A stretch of DNA of 61,125 nucleotides, taken from positions 1 to 61,125 of the forward strand of contig JAEYPA010000133.1 in assembly GCA_023411225.1 (NCBI GenBank). The letters are read 5' to 3'. The position numbers and the translations under genes were made by a program. The notes beneath the pieces are model-generated. The model did no database searches, was not told where the DNA came from, and saw only the letters and a program-made list of their open reading frames with translations. Source of the stretch: Bacillota bacterium. GTDB lineage: Bacteria > Bacillota > Clostridia > Lachnospirales > Lachnospiraceae. Below are positions 52,779-61,125 of the stretch, piece by piece (positions within the stretch are counted from its first letter, which is position 1; every line of letters begins with the position of its first letter).

Positions 52779-53690
52779 TTAGCGTTTCTTACTCCAATCT
52801 TTTAGCTGATGATAAGCATCTACTGTATCTTCTTTATTCTCCATATTAAATAAGATGGTACTCTGCTCCGTAGTCACTTCTATGGCCTCGTCTGTATGGG
52901 TATAGACATAGACTTCGCAGGTACCTATTCCGGATACACGAAAGGTTCCAAAATTAAATTTACTCCCATTAAAGCCATGTTTTTTAGACATAGAAGGGCA
53001 ATCCTTAAGTAGTGTAACTTCTTTCACACTACTAAGAGAAAAGGTAACTCCCATATCTGCCGCTTCGATGGAAATATTATCCCCTTGCTTTTCCAGGGTA
53101 ACCTTAGCCAAATCAAACTTTAATAAAAACATAGCCAGCCCAAGAACACATATGCTAACTACTGCTATAACGACAAGACTCCACTTATTACTACCGTTAA
53201 ACTCAAGGCCAAACCCCACTCTTTTTTCCTGCAGACCTGCCTTTTGATAAGGATTTTTCTTTCCCTTTAACCAGTAGATATCCTCATCGTCTTTCATTCC
53301 CGCTTCCTTCTCTGCTGTTGTTAATGCTAGCCAACCATTTTTCTTCTTTAACTCATACAATTTCCACGCATACTTCTTTAGTAGCTTGGTATAGATTAGT
53401 AATAGGACAAAAAACCAGGTAAACACATAGACCAACAGAATAGAAGTATAATCCTTCATGAAAAAAATAAGACCAATGAAGGCAAATCCAATAAGATGGA
53501 GAATTCTCTTTTTTACTATATACTGATGGAGAATGCCCTGAACCTCTTCAGATTCCTGTGCATTCGCTGGAAGGACAACTCCAAGAGTATATCTACCATT
53601 ATGTACAGCACCTTCTCCATAGGTGGCAGCCAATACCAGCCACATGATAACCATAGTAAAACAAAATATTAGTATTACCATATACCTCAC
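52779..53690 (-). CDS. Membrane protein with DUF5808-like and PH-like regions
   Basis: A 303-residue protein. Two N-terminal helices flank a short loop, two to three more helices follow (to ~115), then DDEDIYWLKGKKNPYQK ... KRVGFGLEFN resembling DUF5808, another helix (~172-192) and a C-terminal ~100-residue beta-rich domain like a bacterial PH domain. Function unknown. It directly follows the histidine kinase gene, so it may be an accessory of that system. A GTG (53690) or an ATG (53681) may be the start. Confidence 0.65.
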   Translation of the reverse strand: MRYMVILIFCFTMVIMWLVLAATYGEGAVHNGRYTLGVVLPANAQESEEVQGILHQYIVKKRILHLIGFAFIGLIFFMKDYTSILLVYVFTWFFVLLLIYTKLLKKYAWKLYELKKKNGWLALTTAEKEAGMKDDEDIYWLKGKKNPYQKAGLQEKRVGFGLEFNGSNKWSLVVIAVVSICVLGLAMFLLKFDLAKVTLEKQGDNISIEAADMGVTFSLSSVKEVTLLKDCPSMSKKHGFNGSKFNFGTFRVSGIGTCEVYVYTHTDEAIEVTTEQSTILFNMENKEDTVDAYHQLKDWSKKR

Positions 53691-53705
53691 ACCCTTTCCC
53701 TCACA

Positions 53706-54593
53706 TTATACTACTTTGTTTGGAAAATAACAGTAAAAGTCTATCCTCTGTTCCTCTAAGTCAGCCCCTACCTCACAGCCCATGTTAGAAGCTAATAGCT
53801 TTACAATAGAGAGCCCAAGTCCTGTAGTCTTTCTAGAGGGATCTGCTACAAAAAAACGATCAAATATCTTTTTAGTATCTATCGTACTATCGGGGTTAAC
53901 GTCATTGATGACATGAAGCGCCACTTGCTCCTCTTGTCTTACCTCCACCCTAACACTTTTATTGGCATGGGCCACGCAATTACGAAGAAGATTCTGTATA
54001 ATTCGAAGAGTCATGTTATAGTCTGCCTCTACCCATACATTACTTTCCTCAAAATCCAGCGTCAGGCCATGCTTTTCTAATTCTGGTATAGAAGCAGCCA
54101 GACATTCTGCCACCACATTAGACAAAGAGAAGGAAGATATCTCCACATCCGGTTTACTATCCAGTAGATAAGCATATTCATAGAACTGATTAATAAGATA
54201 TTCAAGCTCTGTTATATGAGTGTTCATAATCTTTATTCGTACCTGTTGCTTCTGTGTAAGAGTATCCTTTTCCATGAGCTGTAGATATCCCTTTATGGCT
54301 GTTAAGGGGGTCCTAAGATCATGCGAGATATTAGCAATTAACTGCTTAAAATCATTTTCCTCATGAACAACTTTAAGACGGAGGGTTTCCTCCGCCTTAA
54401 GACACTGATTTATAGAAATGGTAAGTTGGTTGAGTCTAGAATCTAGCATCTCCAGACTGATAATCTGTGAGCTCCCATTTTTTAATCGTTTTTCTAGTAT
54501 CCTATTGATCCTTCCCACCTGTCTTCTCAAAAATAAAATATAGCAAAATAACACGATACACAAAATGATTAGTCCTGCAAGGATGTAGTTCAA
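53706..54593 (-). CDS. Sensor histidine kinase, single membrane helix
   Basis: A 295-residue kinase with one N-terminal helix (3-22) and no extracytoplasmic domain. HisKA has H91 (NISHDLRTPLTAIKGYLQ), and the ATPase motifs are NLLRNCVAHA and TTGLGLSIVKLL. It starts at TTG after AGGAG. Kinases lacking a sensor domain usually depend on a partner, here probably the co-encoded ABC-2 transporter. The cognate regulator is three genes upstream in the same operon. Confidence 0.9.
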   Translation of the reverse strand: MNYILAGLIILCIVLFCYILFLRRQVGRINRILEKRLKNGSSQIISLEMLDSRLNQLTISINQCLKAEETLRLKVVHEENDFKQLIANISHDLRTPLTAIKGYLQLMEKDTLTQKQQVRIKIMNTHITELEYLINQFYEYAYLLDSKPDVEISSFSLSNVVAECLAASIPELEKHGLTLDFEESNVWVEADYNMTLRIIQNLLRNCVAHANKSVRVEVRQEEQVALHVINDVNPDSTIDTKKIFDRFFVADPSRKTTGLGLSIVKLLASNMGCEVGADLEEQRIDFYCYFPNKVV

Positions 54594-54605
54594 GTTCTCT
54601 CACTC

Positions 54606-55388
54606 CTATTTAATTTCATCTTTTTTAAACAGTATATTAGTTAAAATTATCATGAAAACAAAGAACGAAAGGGAAATGACAAGTATTTTTATGAGCTCCC
54701 CATGGCTCATATCCATTGTTACTATCGGATGAGCAAATGGAGTATATTCTAATATGGTATCTAATACGGGAACTTTACTTAAGAGATTGACAAAAAAATC
54801 ACTTAAAAACCCTAATACTACTCCAGCAACCGTTACTACAACAGCTTTCTTGATTTTAAAGGCAAGCGGAATACAAAAGCTGAGTCTAGCTGCATAAAGC
54901 ACAATGCTAATGAGCAGGACCTCAATGGATTTACCAATGCTCTCTGCATTTACTGGTACTCCACTCTGATTGGACATTAAGGTCAGATAGGTAGAATAGG
55001 AGAAAGTTGCCTGAAACTGTCCCTTGGTAATAAAACCGATAAAAGCAGTAATGGCGTAAGGTAATACCAGCAAAGCGATTACGATAAAATAACCAATGGA
55101 CTTACTCACGACGATATTTCTTCGTCCACAAGAGATGGCATCATGCATATCCTTACTCTCGAAATCACCGCAAATTATAAGACTTGCCATTAAGGTTCCC
55201 ACCACTGACATAATAAAGATATCGGATAGTCCAGATAGGGAATTGGCAGGAATATTCATGGTTCCCACGGCATTGCCATTAGAAAGTACCGCTAAAAGCA
55301 CTGCACAAACCATTGTAATTAGAATGCATATCTTAAGTGCAAGGGATTTTTTATATTTATAAAGTTCCCCATGAATCAAATTAATCAT
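54606..55388 (-). CDS. ABC-2 type permease
   Basis: A 260-residue membrane protein with six hydrophobic segments, beginning with NLIHGELYKYKKSLALKI as is typical of lantibiotic-immunity-like permeases (BcrB/LanE/G type). GGAGGTGGACGTA precedes the ATG at 55388. It overlaps the ATPase gene by 8 nt and is followed by the kinase gene after 12 nt. Confidence 0.85.
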   Translation of the reverse strand: MINLIHGELYKYKKSLALKICILITMVCAVLLAVLSNGNAVGTMNIPANSLSGLSDIFIMSVVGTLMASLIICGDFESKDMHDAISCGRRNIVVSKSIGYFIVIALLVLPYAITAFIGFITKGQFQATFSYSTYLTLMSNQSGVPVNAESIGKSIEVLLISIVLYAARLSFCIPLAFKIKKAVVVTVAGVVLGFLSDFFVNLLSKVPVLDTILEYTPFAHPIVTMDMSHGELIKILVISLSFFVFMIILTNILFKKDEIK

Positions 55389-56313
55389 TACGTCCACCTC
55401 CTATGACCGACAGAAAATAATTCTCCAATGTCTCACCTTCCACCACAAATTTGGTAGGAAGGATTCCCTGTTCCACTAAGGCTTTCATAACTAATTTTCT
55501 ATTCTCAATAAAGGCATCTATCCAGATGCTTTTATCTTGCAATACCTTGTATCTGTTGGTGTGTAGAATTTCTTCTAGTACCCAGACTGCTTTCTCTGTC
55601 TCTTCACACTCTATTACAAGATGATGTCTACAGCGCTCTTCTAATTCTTCTAAAGTAAGAGTCTGCCTGATCTCTCCATGGTCAATCATAATATAATCAG
55701 ATGCTGTCTGAAATAGTTCCGGCAGATTATGACTGGAAATGAGGATACAGATATTTCTCTCCTTACAAATCTGTTTTATAAGATTACGAATCTCAATAAC
55801 CCCAACTGGATCTAAACCATTAACAGGCTCATCCAAAATAAGAAGTTCCGGATTAGCAATCAGTGCAATGGCAATCCCCAATCTTTGTCTCATACCGAGC
55901 GAAAAATCCTTTACCTTCTTCTTTCCTGTATCCTTTAATCCCACTAATTCCAATAATTCCTCATCTTCCTCACGCTGTGGGACACCCCTTATAATTCGAT
56001 GAAGTTTCAGATTCTCTCTGGCTGTCATAGAGCCATTCATACTTGGATATTCAATGAGGCACCCAATACGCTTTAATTCTCCCTGATATTCTTTTTCATT
56101 GATAGAACCAAATAGTGACAAGCTTCCCTTTGTAGGAAAGCTAAGTCCTGCAATGATTCTCATTAAGGTGGTTTTACCTGCCCCATTCTTCCCAATGAGA
56201 CCATATATTCTCCCAGATTCCAAGGCTATACTGACATTATTCAGTGCTGTAAAATTGCGAAACTCTTTGGTCACACCAAGGGTTTTCAATACGTACTGTT
56301 CCATTCTTCTCAT
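55381..56313 (-). CDS. ABC transporter ATP-binding protein (BcrA-type)
   Basis: A 310-residue ATPase with Walker A GKNGAGKTT, signature FSLGMRQRLGIA, Walker B LLILDEPVNGLDP and H-loop SSHN, plus the C-terminal extension of BcrA/drug-export ATPases. With the ABC-2 permease it forms an exporter, likely for peptide-antibiotic resistance. The start is ambiguous between ATGs at 56313 and 56304; GAGG is about 5 nt before the first. Confidence 0.88.
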   Translation of the reverse strand: MRRMEQYVLKTLGVTKEFRNFTALNNVSIALESGRIYGLIGKNGAGKTTLMRIIAGLSFPTKGSLSLFGSINEKEYQGELKRIGCLIEYPSMNGSMTARENLKLHRIIRGVPQREEDEELLELVGLKDTGKKKVKDFSLGMRQRLGIAIALIANPELLILDEPVNGLDPVGVIEIRNLIKQICKERNICILISSHNLPELFQTASDYIMIDHGEIRQTLTLEELEERCRHHLVIECEETEKAVWVLEEILHTNRYKVLQDKSIWIDAFIENRKLVMKALVEQGILPTKFVVEGETLENYFLSVIGGGRND

Positions 56314-56397
56314 CCTTTCCTCACTTGATAGTTCTATCATATGATATTATGGTTAAGAAAAGGTTAAGTATATCGACATAATTGTAAAGAATTCGTT

Positions 56398-57072
56398 CTA
56401 GTTTTCCTTCAGCCGGTAGCCAAGCCCCCAAACTGTTTCTATATATTCTTGACCTGGAGCTACTCCCTTTAACTTACTTCTAAGATTACTCATATGGGCT
56501 TTTATGGTATTATCGTCTCCGTAATAGGGCTCCTTCCAGATGGTCTCATACAGATTAGCCTTGGTAAAGACTTTCTTGGGATTACGAAGTAGTAACTCTA
56601 AGATTCCCAACTCTTTGGCGGTAAGATCAAGTACAGAATCTCCTATCATTGCCCGTTTTTCCTCTATATTAAGAACTAGGTCTTTAAAATGCAGTACTTC
56701 CTCCTGCTTCTCATGGGTAATGTACCGTCTTAGATTGGATTCTACTCTGGCCACAACCTCGTCTAAGTCAAATGGTTTTGTAACATAATCATCTGCTCCC
56801 AGTTTTAAAAGGTCCACCTTGGTTCCCACCATGTCTTTGGCCGAGATTATGATGACAGGTATCTGGGAAAAGGTCCTAAGCTCTTTTAAAAGCTGGTCTC
56901 CACTTCGGTAAGGCAACATGATGTCTAAAAGCACTAATTCATAATTCTTCTCTCGAAGAAGCTCAATGGCAGTCAAACCGTCATAGACAGACTCCGATGA
57001 ATAACCTGCCTGCTCCAATGCTTCCTTTAATACATGGTTGACATCCCTATTATCTTCTACTATTAATATCAA
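56398..57072 (-). CDS. OmpR/PhoB-family response regulator
   Basis: A 224-residue regulator with phospho-acceptor D50 (LVLLDIMLP), the ED pair at 6-7, KPFDLDE, and the winged-helix motifs IKAHMSNLRSKL and IETVWGLGYRL. Its start overlaps the end of the DMT gene by 4 nt. It should be phosphorylated by the kinase at 53706-54593 and control the ABC-2 transporter between them. Confidence 0.92.
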   Translation of the reverse strand: MILIVEDNRDVNHVLKEALEQAGYSSESVYDGLTAIELLREKNYELVLLDIMLPYRSGDQLLKELRTFSQIPVIIISAKDMVGTKVDLLKLGADDYVTKPFDLDEVVARVESNLRRYITHEKQEEVLHFKDLVLNIEEKRAMIGDSVLDLTAKELGILELLLRNPKKVFTKANLYETIWKEPYYGDDNTIKAHMSNLRSKLKGVAPGQEYIETVWGLGYRLKEN

Positions 57073-57968
57073 GAATCCTCACTCCTTACGGCTTTTGATT
57101 TAATGTCATACTCACTGACAAAGGTGGCTCCCAATATCATAACTGCTCCAATGATACCAGTAATCCCTAAGCCTTCCTGCAAAATGATGGCTGATAGTAG
57201 AATTGCCACCACTGGGTCAATATAGCCAAAAATAGCAACTGTCTGTGCCTTTAGGTCTTTCATAGAACCAAAATATAAGGCATAAGCAAGGCCGGTATGT
57301 ATCGTACCGACTATCAATACTAAAACAATGACTCGAAAAGATAGCATACTTATCTGAATGGATTGAGTCAGTAAAGTATACGGCAAAAGCACTACTACTG
57401 CTACTCCTAGTTGCAGAGCAGTTCTATCATAAGCTGAAATGTTCCTTAGTTTCTTATTTAAGAGGATAACAGAGGCATAGAATGTTGCAGCCCCTATTCC
57501 ATATAGAATTCCTTTTAATTCCATAATGCTACTTATTCCAGTTTCTAATACACCAGACACAAACACCATGCCCATTAAGGCTATCACCACACAAAGTAGT
57601 TTCTTTACCGTCAGTCTCTCGTGTAAAATAAGTGGAGAAACTAGGATTACAATTACCGGCACCAGATAATAGCATAGGGTGGCAGTTGCCACTGTGGTGT
57701 AATGGTAAGCCTCAAACAATAAAATCCAGTTGATGCCTATGGCGGCACCAGAAAGGATGAGAATAAACAGATTCTCTCTTATGGATTTACCGGAGATCTT
57801 ATTTCTTGTGACTACCATGAATAATAGTAAAAAAAGTACGCCAATAAGCCCCCTTACCAAAGCCAGAATACTGGATGGCAGGGGGATATATCGTACAAAA
57901 ACACCTATCGTCCCAAAGATTGTCATAGATGCAGTTAATTTTAGTTTTGCTACATCGGCTTTACCCAT
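57069..57968 (-). CDS. EamA/DMT-family transporter
   Basis: A 299-residue protein with ten hydrophobic segments in two EamA repeats: the first has RGLIGVLFLLLFMV and the second GTIHTGLAYALYFGSMKDLKAQTVAIFGYIDPVVA. Such drug/metabolite transporters export amino acids or small metabolites. It overlaps the response regulator by 4 nt, a co-translation arrangement. The ATG at 57968 is preferred to a TTG 12 nt upstream. Confidence 0.87.
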   Translation of the reverse strand: MGKADVAKLKLTASMTIFGTIGVFVRYIPLPSSILALVRGLIGVLFLLLFMVVTRNKISGKSIRENLFILILSGAAIGINWILLFEAYHYTTVATATLCYYLVPVIVILVSPLILHERLTVKKLLCVVIALMGMVFVSGVLETGISSIMELKGILYGIGAATFYASVILLNKKLRNISAYDRTALQLGVAVVVLLPYTLLTQSIQISMLSFRVIVLVLIVGTIHTGLAYALYFGSMKDLKAQTVAIFGYIDPVVAILLSAIILQEGLGITGIIGAVMILGATFVSEYDIKSKAVRSEDS

Positions 57969-58059
57969 GTTACTTACCAATCGTTTCTCTTAATTGTAAT
58001 ATGTACTATCGAAGCTATTGTATCAAAAATAAGAGATGAAATATAGTAGATATTTGCAT

Positions 58060-58758
58060 TTAGCATAGATTACTTCGTTTGTAGGAAAATACAAACAGGA
58101 GTCCAGTAATCATAATATTTCCCACTAATACAAAAATATTTTCATAAGATAGGGAAAAATGTTCCACCTTACCAATCATCTCACTAATCTGCCCTGTGTA
58201 GGTGAGCCAAGCAACTTTCTTTATGGTAGGGTTAAACATAGACAGCATTGGCAGGAAGGAAACAAACATCATAACAGGAACGGTTATGGAGGTTGCTGTC
58301 ATCTGACTTTTGCACATAATTCCAATCAGAGCGCCAATAATAATGGAGATTACAATACCAATCACCATAATCAGAATAAACCTAAGAAGAATCATTCCAC
58401 TGTATCCACCTACCATAGCAAAAATGAATACACCTAGCATACAGATTCCTAGTATAAAGCTACCTATTCCTAGCAAGTACTCCAATGGTTTTACATTATG
58501 CATTAATAAGACTCTTAGAGTATCCTTCTCCTTTTCCTCAGAAATAATGGATGCCATAATACTGAGTGGAGCCATTCCTATATACATGGTTGCAAATATA
58601 TTGACAAAATAATTTTTTGGCATATCAACTGTTTGCACAGAATTCTGCAGGATAATAACCATAATCGGCATAAGAATAAATTGAATTAGACTTTCTTTAT
58701 GTCTAAGGGTATCTTTCATTTGTTTCCCAATAATAGTAGTTAAGTTGGTAAGACTCAT
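58060..58758 (-). CDS. ABC-2 type permease
   Basis: A 232-residue membrane protein with about six helices and the ABC-2 feature ISEEKEKDTLRVLLMHNVKPLEYL after the second helix. It follows its ATPase gene without a gap. The two form an exporter, third and fourth in a LytTR-led operon. Substrate unknown. Confidence 0.85.
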   Translation of the reverse strand: MSLTNLTTIIGKQMKDTLRHKESLIQFILMPIMVIILQNSVQTVDMPKNYFVNIFATMYIGMAPLSIMASIISEEKEKDTLRVLLMHNVKPLEYLLGIGSFILGICMLGVFIFAMVGGYSGMILLRFILIMVIGIVISIIIGALIGIMCKSQMTATSITVPVMMFVSFLPMLSMFNPTIKKVAWLTYTGQISEMIGKVEHFSLSYENIFVLVGNIMITGLLFVFSYKRSNLC

Positions 58759-59607
58759 TTATATTAACCCCCTTCCAGTCAGCTCCATGAATACCGTCTC
58801 CAGATTGGGCTCTGAGGAATGTATTGTTTGAATCATATTCTTTTCAAAATAGTTTTTTATGAGTTCTCCAGTTGCAGGTGCATTTGGCAGTACTTTTATT
58901 TCCCCTGTTGTAAGGGTAAGCTGTAGTTGATTCTGGTGATTGTATTTCTTGCATACCTCCTGCGGGGAACCATACTCTATTATATTTCCCTGATGAAGTA
59001 AGGCTACATGGTGACAAAGCTTCGTAGCCTCCTCCATGTTATGGGTAGTTAGAAAGACAGTAGTCCCTCTTTTCTGTTGTTCTCTGATTAAACTATGGAT
59101 TTGGGCTGCTGTTCCAGGATCCAATCCACTGGTAGGTTCATCCAGGAATAGAATTTCCGGTTTTCCCATAATAGCTCTGGCAAATAAAAGTCTCTGTTTC
59201 ATCCCTTTAGATAGCTTTGATACCAATGTATTTCGGGCATCTGTTAATTCCACTTGCTCCAGCATCTGATCTACTATCTCTTTATTAATCCGATAAAACC
59301 TGGCAATCAGATTCAGATTATCAAAGCAAGATAGGCGTCCATAGAGGCCAAAGTTGTCTAACATCAATCCCATTTTCCGATGTGTCTCACTTCCTAAGGC
59401 TAATGTGTCCTGCTGTAAAAGCAGCGCCTTCCCAGAAGTCTGTCTTAATTGACCGGTAAGAATCTGAATCATTGTGGTTTTCCCTGCTCCTGAAGGCCCT
59501 AAGAGGCCAAAGATCTCACCTGATGTAATCTTTCTTGTAATATGATTGAGTACCTGCTTTTCCCCATAAGAATGGGTAATATCATTTAATTCTACTGCAT
59601 AAGTCAT
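58759..59607 (-). CDS. ABC transporter ATP-binding protein
   Basis: A 282-residue ATPase with Walker A GPSGAGKTT, signature LSKGMKQRLLFARAI, Walker B ILFLDEPTSGLDP and H-loop TTHN. It starts at ATG 59607, one nucleotide after the DUF3021 gene. The LytTR-DUF3021-ABC layout is common in Firmicutes and is usually a self-regulated stress-induced exporter. Confidence 0.9.
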   Translation of the reverse strand: MTYAVELNDITHSYGEKQVLNHITRKITSGEIFGLLGPSGAGKTTMIQILTGQLRQTSGKALLLQQDTLALGSETHRKMGLMLDNFGLYGRLSCFDNLNLIARFYRINKEIVDQMLEQVELTDARNTLVSKLSKGMKQRLLFARAIMGKPEILFLDEPTSGLDPGTAAQIHSLIREQQKRGTTVFLTTHNMEEATKLCHHVALLHQGNIIEYGSPQEVCKKYNHQNQLQLTLTTGEIKVLPNAPATGELIKNYFEKNMIQTIHSSEPNLETVFMELTGRGLI

Positions 59608-59608
59608 C

Positions 59609-60088
59609 TTACTCCCTCATTTCTTCCTTTAGTCGTCGTAAAGCTTCATCCATCTTGCGATTTTCAGAACGTTCCTTGAAGATACTAACCACAATACTGA
59701 TTATGGCACTAACTCCAAAACAGATAAAAAACATCAACCAAGGCTTCCAGTATCCCACCGGAAACCAGTCAAACAGAAAGATAAACAATACAATTACAGC
59801 AATAATAACGGAAAGCATCCCAAGAAGCCTACCTACACGACATAGTCTTTTAAAAACCAGATCTGTAAAAAAAAGAATTCTTACTCCTAAAAACAGAATG
59901 GATAGCATAAGATATTGAAACATGGTAGTTAATCCTATTGCCTCCGATCCATAAGGAAACATACTGGAGTACCCCTTTGCACTATCCCCAGATATAAAGT
60001 AAATAAAGATTAATATTACCATTATCATACCAAAATTAAAAAATACCTGCCCAATATAATCCCATATAGTCTTTTTCTCTTCCATCAT
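59609..60088 (-). CDS. DUF3021 family membrane protein
   Basis: A 159-residue protein with four helices and a charged C-terminal helix (SENRKMDEALRRLKEEM). DUF3021 proteins are typically encoded right after a LytTR regulator, as here, and probably modulate it from the membrane. The start codon overlaps the regulator's stop (ATGATG). That functional link is inference from context. Confidence 0.8.
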   Translation of the reverse strand: MMEEKKTIWDYIGQVFFNFGMIMVILIFIYFISGDSAKGYSSMFPYGSEAIGLTTMFQYLMLSILFLGVRILFFTDLVFKRLCRVGRLLGMLSVIIAVIVLFIFLFDWFPVGYWKPWLMFFICFGVSAIISIVVSIFKERSENRKMDEALRRLKEEMRE

Positions 60089-60525
60089 CTCACCCCCAGT
60101 TTCTTTTTCAACCCATCTGCATACTGTCTGGATACCATAAGCTGTTCCCCATTTTCCATCGTTACTCGGATTCTTCGATCAAAATCAGCTTTTAGTGACT
60201 GTATATTTCGTAACTGCAGGATACAAGACTTACTAACCCGATAAAATCCATAATCCTCTAGTTGTTCCTCCAGTTCATATAAACGCAATGGGGATTCATA
60301 GATGTCTGAGATTGTATAAACAAATGTCTTTCTGTCTATGGATTCCATGTAAATAATCTTTCCCACATCTAAAATGTGGGTTTCTTCTTCTCTTTTCACT
60401 AACAACTGCTTATCTAACATTCGAAGAGTAGCTAAAAGTTTCTCAATCTCCGGAGTAATCCTGTTACAATTCACTTGAATCGTAGTTTCTTCTACTTGAG
60501 AATCCACTTTAATATGTATCTGCAC
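60085..60525 (-). CDS. LytTR-family DNA-binding regulator
   Basis: A 146-residue protein. An N-terminal ~45-residue segment is followed by a LytTR domain, with IIYMESIDRKTFVYT, LYELEEQL, FYRVSKSCILQLRNI and MVSRQYADGLKK. No receiver domain, so it is not a classical response regulator; activity is probably set by the DUF3021 partner. It starts at GTG after GAGAGGTGG. Confidence 0.87.
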   Translation of the reverse strand: MQIHIKVDSQVEETTIQVNCNRITPEIEKLLATLRMLDKQLLVKREEETHILDVGKIIYMESIDRKTFVYTISDIYESPLRLYELEEQLEDYGFYRVSKSCILQLRNIQSLKADFDRRIRVTMENGEQLMVSRQYADGLKKKLGVR

Positions 60526-60611
60526 CCTACCACCTCTCCTCCGAATCCTACCAAAAATTTAAAATCTTTTCAATCACCTGATTCCTAAGTTCCCATATTC
60601 CCTACATAAAA

Positions 60612-60643
60612 TGCCCCTACAGCATCATTTCTCAGTAGGGGCA
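60612..60643 (-). terminator. Terminator of the MFS gene
   Basis: TGCCCCTAC (60612-60620) pairs with GTAGGGGCA (60635-60643), and the minus strand continues into TTTT. The 5' arm lies inside the last codons of the MFS gene. Confidence 0.8.
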
Positions 60644-61125
60644 CTCTGTCTTAATATTGTTATTGTAAATAAAAGTAATACTGGAAATACAATCGCTACT
60701 AACAATCCAGTTTTAAGCTGACCATTAAAAATACCTGATACAAAGCCTACAGCAGAAGGTCCTCCAGAACAACCAAGGTCGCCGGCTAAAGCAAATAAGG
60801 CAAACATAGCGGTTCCTCCTGTAGGAAATCGCTTTGCTGCCAGACTAAAGGTTCCCGGCCATAGAATGCCTACAGACAGACCGCATAACCCACAGCCTAT
60901 TAAGGAAACAATTGACCAAGGAGATAGACAAGACACCAAATAGCTAAGAATACATAAGACACCACTTCCTGCCATGGCTACCATCAAATCAAGCTTTTCG
61001 CTGAACTTGGCATACAGCACTCGACTAATGCCCATTAATATAGCAAAGAGGCAAGGTCCCGCTAGATCACCTACAGCCTTGGTAACTCCCAATCCACTTT
61101 CGGCAAAGGCCGAAGCCCATTGGCT
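60625..61125 (-). CDS. MFS transporter, C-terminal part (5' end outside window)
   Basis: The minus strand is open from the window edge to a TGA at 60625 (167 codons) and encodes four to five membrane helices. The motif-rich SVGILWPGTFSLAAKRFPTGGTAMFALFALAGDLGCSGGP segment resembles FucP/sugar-type or YfkF-like facilitators. The N-terminal half is outside the window, so family and start cannot be given. Confidence 0.8.
   Translation of the reverse strand, partial: SQWASAFAESGLGVTKAVGDLAGPCLFAILMGISRVLYAKFSEKLDLMVAMAGSGVLCILSYLVSCLSPWSIVSLIGCGLCGLSVGILWPGTFSLAAKRFPTGGTAMFALFALAGDLGCSGGPSAVGFVSGIFNGQLKTGLLVAIVFPVLLLFTITILRQSAPTEK

Noticed and set aside
1..61125. CRISPR arrays, tRNA/rRNA genes, insertion sequences, prophage
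   Set aside because: No regularly spaced direct repeats with unique spacers, no cloverleaf or rRNA sequence, and no transposase, integrase or phage structural gene recognised on either strand.

Overview
The window reads as chromosomal DNA of a low-GC, strictly anaerobic Firmicute, most likely a Lachnospiraceae/Clostridium-XIVa type organism. The reasons are AT-rich sequence with strong AGGAGG ribosome binding sites, an NfnAB electron-bifurcating transhydrogenase, a clostridial-type Rex repressor with a TTGTTAA-N4-TTAA operator, several iron-dependent alcohol dehydrogenases, BIG2/CBM_X2 surface proteins with an SPKTG sorting signal, and many small two-component/ABC modules. Species assignment is inference. 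I saw no rRNA, tRNA, CRISPR array, transposase or phage gene.

Layout. 1-5.9 kb: a diguanylate cyclase cut by the window edge, a CDP-alcohol phosphatidyltransferase, a HAD-like protein, a broken DUF3795 gene, a MarR/DHA2 efflux pair and a DUF1648 protein. 6.0-11.8 kb: a redox block of rex, lysR, an Fe-ADH and nfnAB. 11.8-21 kb: a large wall-anchored surface protein, a divergent MocR regulator/MATE pump, a hemolysin III protein and a BIG2/CHAP-like secreted protein. 21-28.3 kb: mgtE, then response regulator, acetyltransferase, histidine kinase, ABC ATPase and FtsX permease. 28.3-30.7 kb: a MutS2-like ATPase without Smr domain, behind a long leader with a 7-codon uORF, two terminators and a 32-codon uORF. 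30.7-34.9 kb: an ECF sigma operon with putative anti-sigma, DUF4358 lipoprotein, MBOAT O-acyltransferase and DHHW protein. 34.9-40.3 kb: an MBL-fold hydrolase, a reductase/epimerase, and an ALDH-ADH operon divergent from a MerR regulator.

40.7-52 kb is the most unusual metabolic region: an eleven-gene, one-strand operon holding a complete BMP/YufNOPQ-type nucleoside ABC importer, two isochorismatase-like cysteine hydrolases, a PfkB kinase, a uridine-phosphorylase-like enzyme, a BtpA/SgcQ TIM barrel, an Fe-ADH and a TrpA-like TIM barrel, followed by a GntR/UTRA regulator. It looks like uptake and breakdown of a nucleoside or nucleoside-like compound by a route I do not recognise. The binding-protein gene has a frameshift at an A6 tract in its signal sequence.

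52-61.1 kb: an NQO-type oxidoreductase, a DMT transporter/two-component/ABC-2 operon, a LytTR-DUF3021-ABC-2 operon and a truncated MFS gene. The main regulatory patterns are a paired palindrome TATCGATA-N6-TATCGATA found three times around rex-lysR-adh, a MerR-type promoter with a 19-bp spacer, and the mutS2-like leader.
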